Shown: piece by piece, positions 55,101-64,000 of the stretch
Layout of the letters: each line of letters opens with the position of its first letter
How positions within the stretch are numbered: position 1 is the stretch's first letter
Assembly (NCBI GenBank): GCA_914767885.1
Contig: CAJZBQ010000005.1
Location: 496,001 to 560,000, forward strand
Source of the DNA: Blepharisma stoltei
Lineage: Eukaryota > Ciliophora > Heterotrichea > Heterotrichida > Blepharismidae
Direction: 5' to 3'
DNA: 64,000 nt
Notes under the pieces: generated by a model
Database searches by the model: none
Told to the model about the DNA's origin: nothing
The model's input: the letters and a program-made list of their open reading frames with translations, nothing else
Translations under genes and position numbers: made by a program

Positions 55101-56300
55101 AATAAATAGATATATTAAATTATAAATTAGCTTTTGATTGAGTAGCATTAAGAAGTTGTGATCTAATATAATTATTCATGAAAACAAATATATATTTATT
55201 AATATAATTGTAGCAATAAGCTTAAATTTTTAAATACTCAATCTTGTTTTCTTCATATTTTGCATCGCATTAATTATTTATAGCATTTCTTATCAAAAAA
55301 CCATTCAAAAGAATCACGATGGTAAATAGATGGCAATGTAATGTTTGAGAATCTATTCTCGATTAAATTTCCTATCAAATTCTAATAACGAATCTTAATT
55401 TTTTTTTAATTGAATAGTCACAGTTTTAGATAATTTTTTAGCCCAACTGCATTCTAGCTATCTAGTTTCATATTAATCGTCACATCTTTCAATTCATTAC
55501 TGTGTGCACCAATCTTTATTATTTATATTCTAATATGTATGGATTAGATTTTATTTGTATAGCATATTTGGCATCAAAGGTATAGAAAATTAATTTATAT
55601 AAAAATTCGAATTTAATGCAAAAATTTATTCTAAATCTTATTTTTGATGTATATATTTGAAAATAATTATTTCTTCAAGAGGTTAATGAATTTTTTCTCT
55701 AATTTGTGACATTATTTTATTAGCGATCCCTGCTTTTCTCCAATATTTTTAAGAGAATTCATATCTAAATGTACGAGCATATTTATAGTTGGCGCTTCTC
55801 AATCTTTCCCATTGAGAAAGAGGGGAGTTGGAGAAACCATCTAATGCTGAATTGACCAATCTACAGGTGAAAGACCACAAGATATAGGGGTTCTGCAATT
55901 TGTGGGGTCAAACCAATATTATTTGTCTTCTCGAACTCCCTCTTTCCTCCAGGTAAGATCGGGAAGCCTGAGCCATAAAGGTGCTCGGGTTATACGTATA
56001 TCTTTATTTTTCTTATAATTTCCTTGAGGGACTCCGCACGCCTCTCATTTCTTGTCTGGCATTATCTGGCTTTTTGAATGTCAAAGGGCTTGACAAATCT
56101 AGCGAAAAATGAATGGATTGCCTAATTCATTTTAAATATGAAATGTAGGGAAATATTTGATTGAAGCTGAGGGGATAAATAGAGAGCATAAGAACTCCAG
56201 AGCTATAGGTCATGCTATTTAATATTAAAAAGATTGGATAAAATAAACAGGAGTGGGGTTAACTTAGGTGGTAAAACCACCAAAAGCCTTATAATCTTTT
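55101..56300. other. AT-rich intergenic region
   Basis: No coding frame or RNA recognised. A probable foldback lies at 55805-55980. Confidence 0.45.
55805..55980. repeat. Imperfect foldback, possible decayed IES
   Basis: CTCAATCTTTCCCATTGAGA and AAGAGGGGAGTTGGAGA on the left are matched by inverted TCTCGAACTCCCTCTTTCC and GATCGGGAAGCCTGAG on the right. Intergenic, so excision cannot be tested. Confidence 0.5.
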
Positions 56301-56633
56301 TTATTCTTCTCTTTCAATTTTCGGGCATTTTTTCCTACTTTTCTTCTCATTGAGCATCACTTTATTTTTATCTAGCACAAGTCCTTGCTGCTCAACTGCC
56401 CACAAAAATAGCTCATCATGTTCGTAACTTTCCTACTCATCACCTATTTCTCTTCCCAAGTTTTCGATAAATGCTATCTCAGCTTCTTCCTCCAGCTCCA
56501 CCATGAGAATTTTATCTTCCCACATCTCCACCAGCCATCATATTATCCAAATCTTCTTCAAATCATGATTGTCACTATAAGAATCATATTCTCCACAAGA
56601 GTCAAAGCAGCTTATATAATCGTAAAACTCCAT
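56301..56633 (-). pseudogene. Possible acidic small gene with one in-frame TAG
   Basis: ATG 56633 (MEFYDYISCFDSCGEYDSYS) opens a 110-codon frame to TAA 56301, interrupted only by TAG at 56433-56435. The part beyond (ESYEHDELFLWAVEQQGLVL) looks coding. Either a damaged gene or one with an unrecognised intron; no 15-nt GT-AG intron removes the TAG in frame. A plus-strand frame at 56418-56660 overlaps it and seems less likely. Confidence 0.35.
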
Positions 56634-56968
56634 AGTGGCGATAAAATAAAAGTTGGATAAGATAAACAAATGCAAGAATTTCAAATTTTACAAAAATAAA
56701 ATTATCTATCCTGCAAAATATAAGCCTAACGTTCGGCAAAACTCTTTATTTTTAACTACCTGAAAATATTTAACCTGATTTCATATTTAATCAATAAATA
56801 TCATATATTTTATCTTATTAAACCTTATTTAAATCCATTTTTACCACAATCATCTAATAAAATCACGAAGAAACCCATTAGCTATTAAAGTCCCTGCCCT
56901 CAAGTATCCTCATTACAAAAAAATAATTTTATTATAACCTTCTAATTTTTTTGAGTATATTAATCAAA

Positions 56969-59900
56969 ATGGAAAGCATCGAATCTGAGAACGAGGAAGA
57001 CATATCCAAACCTAAAGTCGAAAAATTGAACTTCTTCCAACGAACATGGCAAGATTTAAAAGCTGCTCTTATGGGAACTCTATTTGTTATGGCAAACGAC
57101 AGCCAAGCTTCATTCAAAATGAATGTTTTCGCAATGTTTATTGATTCATTTCAGCTGATGGCATTTCCTTTCAATGACCGTATTCAGTTTCCTTGAAATA
57201 AACAGTACTCGTCGTTTGTCTTTTTAGCATGCTGATTTATGGAAATGGAATTTTATATATCAGACTCCAGTGCCCTACAAAATTTAACTATTTATTTATG
57301 CCTTGTGTTTTTTGTTATTGTAAATTTAATGAATTTTGCTATAGTTGGATACAGATTTATAAACAAAAAAGTACAAAATGTATTTTTACTAAAAACTTTA
57401 AGGTCGGTTTCTTCGCTTTTGACAACCTCTTTGTATATGCCTTTTTTAAGCATTTTTATTACCATTTTAGGATGCGCTGTACGCTTAGACGACATGGATG
57501 GGTGCCCAAAAGACCAAAGCTGACTACTGATCATTTCTTCAATTGTATTTTCAATCGTTCTAGGAGTAATGAGCTTGATTGTCGCTGCAAGCTATTATGA
57601 ATTAGAATACACAAGCGACGACATAGTAGCGAGGCCTCACGCAAGGGTTGAGTTGGCATTTTTTGTAATTAAAGGAATCATTACTTTTTTTACCACAATG
57701 TTTTTTAAGCCTGAATTCTGGGTGATGCTCTATTTTATCCAGCTTTTTTGTGGAGTTACAATGACTTATTTATATATGTTTTATTTGCCTTATTATGACT
57801 ATAGGACAAATAAACTGCAGACACAGTTTTTGGGCATATTCACTTGGTCAGCAATTTGTCTAACTTTCCCACTTTTTATAACCGGCGAAGAAGATCCTGT
57901 AGGTATTACACTGTTTTATATCGGATGCCCTTTAGCATGAATTTTTGTAGGGGAAGGCTGCAATATGCGAAGGGAAGTGCTGCTGAAGAAGACAATAGAC
58001 ACTGTTAAAAATCCTTATGAAGTAGAGCTTCATACAAGATTTTTGCTAATAAAAAGAGCTGGAACATATAAGACTGATGATGCAGAGCTATTAGATGAAA
58101 TCGAGGATTTCTATTACCAGGCTGAAAGAAAGTTCCCAAGGTCAAGTATTTTAAAAATCTTTGTAGCTCAATTTCAGTTGACTTACAAAAGCCGACAAGA
58201 AGCAATTTCAAAGCTGGATCAAGCCGAAAAAAGAAATCCAAAGCTTGATGAGCAGTTTATTATATATAAAACTCGGCAGAACGTAGGACAAGATGCAATT
58301 ACTATGGTCACATTTGACAGTTATTTAGAATCTGCCCATCTTGCTGAGGTCCAGGTGTTAAAGGCTCAAACAGAATTTTGGATGAAGCTGAGTGAGAGTA
58401 AAGCCCCTGTCTTTGACAACTTGACATCATTGTCAAAAATAATAACAAAGAACCTCGACAAAGCTTACACTTACTACCAATATTTAATGAAAGTCGACAG
58501 AACGCACCAAAAAATGCTCCCAATGTATGTGTATTTTTTGCAGGACTTGATGTTTAAGTTTAAGTTTAATGAATTACTCTGGCAAATTGCCTTTAGTCTT
58601 CTTTTACTTGAGGGTCCAGCTACATTAACAGCTCTGAATAATGGTATGTGGACCAGCCTAACCGTCAAACCGTTAAAGTTAATAAGCCCGTTAAGACTTC
58701 TCTAGTCAGTGCCAGCCTCAGTACCAACCTCTTCTCTTCAAGCCGAGACTCTCAAAAAGCTTGACTTCTCTCACTAAGCTCGGATGATAGGATCATACAT
58801 GCTTAACAGAGTTTAGGACCTATCTCTAACTGACATTTTTAATATTGTAGGACTTGATGAACAGAGACGACTTTGAAGTGCAAAACTTACGTAACAGAAT
58901 TCATGATTTTAGGTCCCAAAATTCAATCGTAGCCGTAGTGAAAAAGGTTGAAATCGGAAACCCTGAAGTTATCATATCCAGCAATGATAATTCACTTGGG
59001 CGAATAGATAGAGTGAACAATAGTCTGCTTTCCTGGCTGCAATATCCAAAATCTGAATTAATGAACCAAAATATTTCAAAGTTGATGCCGAAACCATTTG
59101 GGAGCAATTTTTTGCGCAAAATCACAATGTGAAAAAATTTCTGGGAAGAGTCTTACGACATTGCCCCAGAAACTTTGTACTTTGTTGATAAAACTGGATT
59201 TATCGACTCAGGAATGTGCAAATTTATAGTTAATAATGATAAATTTAAGACAAAAAATCAGGACACATATAAATCAGACGATTTTCCTATGATAAGTAAT
59301 GGGAATTTACTTGGAAACGCGACTCCATCAGGAAATAACCCTTCAGATGTTTCCTCAAATCACCAGTGGCCATTAACTGGAGACTCTGAAAACAAAATAA
59401 TCTGCGACATAACTATAAGTGATGAAGAAATAAGCATCATTATCCTCAATTCAGACTTTAAATTAGTTCATTTTAATAAGCAAGCACACCTATACTTTGG
59501 CGTTCTTCCAAGTTTGCATGTGAATAAAGACATAGGAGCAATAATAACGAATTTTAAAGATATTTTCGAAAAAGCCAAGCTGAAAATAAAGTTCAGGTCA
59601 ATTGAACGTTTGGATTTTGATCCTTTCAACGCTTATGTCTTAACTCCTAGTGGCCGATATATCAGGTTTACTTTCAACATCTCTGAGCGCGCAATAGAGA
59701 AAAAAACGTTTTATATAGTAAACATTGAGAACGCGCCTTCGTATTCAAAGTCAACTGCGCTATTTTTGGCACATTTTTCAAAGGTCTTAGAATCGTTCCT
59801 AGGAAGAAGACATACATTTTATTTAACAGGAGGCTCAAATCAAGAAAGAATGGAAAATGGCTTAAAACGTACCAAAAAAACATTAACGTACCTTAAGAAG

Positions 59901-61745
59901 CACGTTGAAGAAAAAAATAAATCCTTTTCTCCTTTACTTTCCAAGCTTAATCGAGTATTTCTTGTTTTTAATATCTGCATGGTTTCTCTAATTACTGCGA
60001 GTTTTTTCGTCACGAAATCTACATTCAATCAAATACAAAGCGACTTAGACTACATGGGAGACCTGACAGATATCCAAAATTATAGCATTTTACTATCTTT
60101 TTTTGTGAGGCTACTTGATGCTTCACATAGCGACCTTAAAATGCCTGAAACCAGAGAGTCCATACTTCAGCAATTGGATTATGCTGCTTTAAATTTAAGT
60201 TCATTAGCCACAAAAATGGGGAGGCACCTAGACTTTGAATGGCTGCAGAACTCAGATGTGGACTGTTTAGCATATGATCCTGAGAAAGGATACTACAGCA
60301 ATGATTTTAACCCAATAAACAGCTTGCTTCAGCAGATAACTTATACAAAGAACCTTATAAAATCAAATTCAACTGCATGGGACGTAGAGCATGAGCCTGC
60401 TGCTTATTGGGTTTTTGAAAATGGGATGAATTCCATTGCAGACGTTCTGACTCACTTATCAAACGAGCATCATGACCAAGCTTATACTGATCGACAAAAT
60501 ACTTTACTGTCAGGCATTTGATTTGTTTTATCAGAAGTTCTATTAGTGTTTCTTTTATTATTTTTCTCAGTTCCTTTGTTCATAAAATCTGAGCAGATCC
60601 ATTTGGAAGTCATTGGAGCATTTTTCAGTATAAATCAAGCACTGGTTTCATATCTAAAAGAAGACTCCCTGAATAAACTATCTATGAGAAAAGATGCGAA
60701 ATATCCAGACTGTAGAGGACAATATAGAGGAGGTGAAGAGCTGTGGAATGAAATATTTTTTTCTGATAAAAATCCAGAGTCAGGATCATTTACTCATAAA
60801 AGAAGCAACTTGATTTCTTACAACAGAAAATGGGTTTCCAGGCTGAAACTGTTTGTGTCTAATGGTCTTATGAGGACAGTTTTGATTTTTAGTTTAATTT
60901 CATTATTCTTCGTACTAGTTGTTCAGCTTTGAATTGGAGAAATGGTGCCAGTTGGACTATTAGAGCATAGTGTAAGAATTGTAAAATATTTCGGCACAAT
61001 GGAAGTTCTTCTAACAAGATCCAATTTATTTTTATTAAATACAATAATGTCGACTAACAAAGGATATAGCGATATCATAGAAATTGATGGGGTTTTAGCT
61101 AATGCATATTTATCGATCGATTATTCGTCAAATGAGGTTATGAATAGGACTGAAGAAATAAGAAACTATGTAGAAGTACTCCTTGTCGGGAACAGCTCAA
61201 TGGAATTAACGTATGACGAAATTTATACGTTATCCAAAGATCAATTTTATAATGAGTTTTTTTCAGAAAGTTGTGAAGCTTTGATACCCGGGATTAATTG
61301 CTCAGACTTACAAAATGTGCTGGATTCGGGGTATAAGGACTCTGTTATGTCTTTTATATTTGAAACGCAAGCATTAGCTAAGAAAACGTATGTGGATCTT
61401 ATTGATAAAACAGTTAAGGAGAGGTGGAATGCTCTAGATACTGATTTGCTGAATAACATTGAGCTTGAGTATAAATATCTTTGACTTATGGGGCAAGGAG
61501 TTAAAGAAAACGTTTTGGATTATTTTCATTGAATTTCTGAATTTTATTATTTAGTGAGAGAATATATTTTAGTTATTTGATGAATAGTCGCAGTTTTATA
61601 CTATCTTCTTATGTTTAGGAGGGCCTTGATGAACCAAGAAAAAAAGAGGCGACTATCCAGATCTATGCTCTTACTTTTACCTGAAAAAATTATCGTCAGA
61701 TCTCAAGAAGTCCAAGAATACTTATATCATATAAATTTGGATTAA
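56969..61745 (+). CDS. TmcB-like multi-pass membrane protein with PAS domain, one insertion
   Basis: The model is 56969..58552, 58860..61745, 1489 residues. N-terminal ~330 residues have about six to eight hydrophobic helices (YLCLVFFVIVNLMNFAIVGY, YFIQLFCGVTMTYLYMFYLP). A helical repeat region follows (RFLLIKRAGTYKTDDAELLD, FPRSSILKIFVAQFQLTYKS). Then a PAS-like domain (SLGRIDRVNNSLLSWLQYPK, SELMNQNISKLMP), and further TM helices in the C-terminal half (FLLLFFSVPLFI, VLIFSLISLFFVLVVQLW, IVAVLYYLLMF). This order matches the TmcB/TmcC-like proteins expanded in ciliates; role unknown, perhaps sensory. Removing the 307-bp insertion joins YFLQDLM to NRDDFEVQ. Many Trp are TGA. Confidence 0.8.
58553..58859 (-). 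mobile_element. 307-bp insertion with 11-bp direct repeats (second SINE-like type?)
   Basis: AGGACTTGATG at 58542-58552 and 58849-58859. Next to the left copy lies TTTAAGTTTAAGTTTAA, which on the minus strand would be a 3' (CTTAAA)n tail. No CTCCCC ends or foldback. The insertion shifts the frame of the TmcB-like gene (307 is not a multiple of three), and excision restores it. Confidence 0.75.
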
Positions 61746-62078
61746 TGTAGTTGTTTATAATTTATGCAGATCTAATTCATTTTTAAGTTTAATAAATGCA
61801 TTTTTCAAAGTTTTTAATTTAATTTTCGAATTGCAAAGCAATGATCCAACCAGGAACTCACTGTATAAAAAGTTTTTAAATTATCTTATTGCTATTATTT
61901 TATTGTTTTCTCGGCCTCTTTCTAATATTTAGTTCAAAATGGCAGAAATTTTAAGTTGCTGATTTTTTTTTTCTTTGATATAACTTCATATAGCTAGAAG
62001 GCACTTGAATTTATTTATCGTGTTTTTTTAATTAAAGTTCTTTATTTAATGCAGCATTATTATAAGTTATAAATATCC
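61746..62078. other. AT-rich intergenic spacer
   Basis: About 330 bp with no gene, RNA or repeat visible. Confidence 0.5.
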
Positions 62079-64000
62079 ATGAACATTTCCCTGACATTAG
62101 ACAGTCTCAACCAATTCCATCAAAAAGCAATGGAAATAGACCAAATCAATCAATTCCGTGATGATATAGTGACACTTATAAAATCTTCTTCAAAGAAAGG
62201 CCTCTTCAAAGGAATTATAAATCCTTCTGAGCACATTCAGAATTCACGCACAAAAAAATTAAATAGTATTTTACCCAAAAACCAATTTCACAATAGAATA
62301 AATATTTTTGAGGAATTCATTAAGCATCCAGATGTCAGCATTGGCATAAATGTTCCTCCAACTTTGGTTCGCATTGCCCAATCAGCTGTTCCATTTTTAA
62401 TTCAGACATTAAAAAATGGCAAAGTCGCAACAAGAGTCTATCAAGAAGGTGAATTTTTCATCCAAAATAAAGAAGATGATAATAGTATTTTTTGCTATAA
62501 AGCTCAGAATAAAGAAACTGTCCTATTTTTTGATGGGGAATCTGCAAAATTAATGTGGGAATCATCTCAAGAACCAGTAGCGATGCAGCCATTTATTGAA
62601 AGCTTATCAAACCCCCCTTCTCTGACAAGAATAGTCTGAAAAGAAGGCTCAAAAACAAAATATTTCTCAATCATAAACAAGAAAAAAATCCCAGTCAGGT
62701 CTAAAAGTGGAACTAAAGTTACCCTAGATAAAAAAGTAAAGCAAGCACGTTTACGTTCATGCGTTTCTCCTTTCGAGTATTCAAAATCAATATTAAAGAC
62801 TACAAAGTCCGTGAACAATCCTTTCAAGCTTAATTCAAATCTTAAATTCCCAAGGTTCGAAAGCAGTCCAAGTAATTCTAAAGCGAGTTTAAATCAGTCA
62901 GATTTTTCCAATATTAAAAAGAATTTGATTTGAAGCGATGTTGAGAAGATAATAGAAGTTGACAGAACAAAAAATTTTCTTGTAAATTCAAAAGTCCCAG
63001 AAAATTGCATTTCATTGGAGACTAAAGGAAAATTTGATGAGATAGATAAAATGACTTTTAATGTTGTGAATTTTTTGAATGAACATGTTTTTAAAGATTT
63101 TAAGATATCTGCAATAGTTCTTGATTTTATACAAGATAAAAGTAGAAAATGAATATTATTGAAATGCAGAGAATGCTCTTTTGATAGTCATTTTGATATT
63201 AATTTTCATCATGAAAAAGAAAGAAGCTCAAGCTTGCCAAGAAGAAAATTATCCAGTAGCTCATCAAAAGGTTCTAATTCATTCCATGAAGAAATGGCAG
63301 AGCCAGAAATATTAGATAATCGCTTAAGCTTTAATAATCGAGAAGAATTAAAATGCAATGAAGCCCAAGTGCAATCTAAAAAAAAGCCAAAATCCATTCC
63401 ACTTGATGAAATTTCTGAAAAAGATTTATCAGGAAGATATGAAAAAATTAATAAAATAGCAAACCAAAAAACGATTATCACTCCAAATATCATAAAAGAG
63501 CCATCAACGCCCCAATATTATACCTCAAATCCACTATTGTCAAAATTTAAATGCCCTTATCATAAAGTAATCATTGATCAAATTAAGCCTCAAGACTCAG
63601 TCCAAAACTATACTCAGCAGCATATGAATGAAGCTGTAGATAGCTTTGACGAAATCAAAATCAAAGGGCAAATTTCTAAATTACGATCTGAAAACTTAGT
63701 TCAAAAGTATGGAGGTGATCTTTTTTGGCAAGAATTTATCCTATCATTGTATAATAAAGTTTTGGCAAGTGAGTTACTTAATAAGTATTTCAAAAATTGC
63801 AAACTTGAAAATTTTACGATGATAGTTAATGGGATGTTCATTATATTTAATGGCCAAGTTAGCCTTGAATTTAGAAGAAAAGTAAGGGCTATGCATCAAA
63901 ATATGGGATTGCTTGAAAAGGAGTTTGATTGCTATTCAAATATCTTTGAAGATCAGCTTAATGAATATCAAGTTGAGGAAAATGATAAACAGATTATTAT
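62079..64000 (+). CDS. Large protein with a C-terminal truncated-haemoglobin-like domain (partial, runs off window end)
   Basis: 641 residues visible from MNISLTLDSLNQFHQKAMEI, open to the window end. The N-terminal half has no recognised domain; a Ser/Lys-rich middle follows (RRKLSSSSSKGSNSFHEEMA). From about residue 525, LVQKYGGDLFWQEFILSLYN, VLASELLNKYF, MFIIFNGQVSLEFRRKVRAM and HQNMGLLEKEFDCYSNIFED follow the pattern of truncated globins (YxxxGG, proximal His before an LxxxxFD motif). Haem binding is inferred only. Three TGA codons read as Trp. Confidence 0.65.

Noticed and set aside
56418-56660. 80-codon plus-strand frame starting MFVTFLLITYF
   Set aside because: Overlaps a more convincing minus-strand frame; composition looks like its antisense.
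1-64000. CRISPR array, bacterial operon or prophage
   Set aside because: Repeats are dispersed and intron-bearing eukaryotic genes fill the window; no spaced identical repeats.
1-64000. In-frame TGA as selenocysteine
   Set aside because: TGA falls at conserved Trp positions in many unrelated proteins and no SECIS-like element was needed.

Overview
The window reads as germline (micronuclear) DNA of a heterotrich ciliate, most likely Blepharisma. Three things support this. (1) Conserved genes have in-frame TGA exactly where Trp is expected (WD40, BBS8, sorting nexin, DNA polymerase epsilon), while TAA and TAG end genes. (2) The introns I found are all 15 nt (GT...AG). (3) Many reading frames are split by short AT-rich or palindromic segments. 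These are flanked by short direct repeats (TA, TTA, TAA or TGA; a few longer ones), and removing them exactly restores frame and family homology. I read these as internal eliminated sequences (IESs). Every spliced and IES-excised model given here has a length divisible by three. I had no database access, so the species and family calls are recognition, not search results.

Layout, left to right. 1-4.6 kb: two tandem B-box/kelch(/TPR) genes. 4.85-8.5 kb, minus: alpha-SNAP, a PX sorting nexin and a divergent mitochondrial-carrier-like protein. 8.6-18.5 kb, plus: a THH1/TOM1-like membrane pseudokinase, a CFAP97-domain protein, dynein LC8, a basic unknown protein, WDR47-like and TTC8/BBS8, so a ciliary/microtubule-rich stretch. 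18.5-29.1 kb: a secreted PHB-depolymerase-like protein lacking its Ser, a small gene, an FKBP-TPR-cyclophilin fusion, a membrane protein, a CTFxP-repeat protein, a small acidic/basic protein and a Cys-rich surface protein. 29.9-33.5 kb: mitochondrial ALDH with a 2-kb IES, and tRNA-Pro. 33.7-41.4 kb: DNA polymerase epsilon with three MITE-type IESs (one of them decayed) and a 1-kb composite insertion, counting the latter separately. 41.5-43.4 kb: an eIF4A-like degenerate helicase with three IESs. 43.8-50.1 kb: a coiled-coil membrane protein carrying a SINE-like insertion, a four-TM protein, and a VWA-E2-U-box fusion. 51.1-52.7 kb: a PiggyMac-like domesticated piggyBac transposase without its catalytic Asp residues. 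53-64 kb: kelch, U-box, TmcB/PAS multi-pass and globin-like genes.

The germline-limited DNA falls into classes. MITE-like families A, C and D share CTCCCC...GGGGAG ends next to TTA/TAA and the same four-motif layout with unrelated motifs. Foldback IESs begin TA|TAG, and their long arms are themselves made of hairpins. A SINE-like retroposon family has four copies with 14-16 bp target duplications, one inside a CDS and one nested in a MITE. Other insertions have 9-11 bp direct repeats. The window therefore holds both many substrates of programmed DNA elimination and a paralogue of the likely excision enzyme family.
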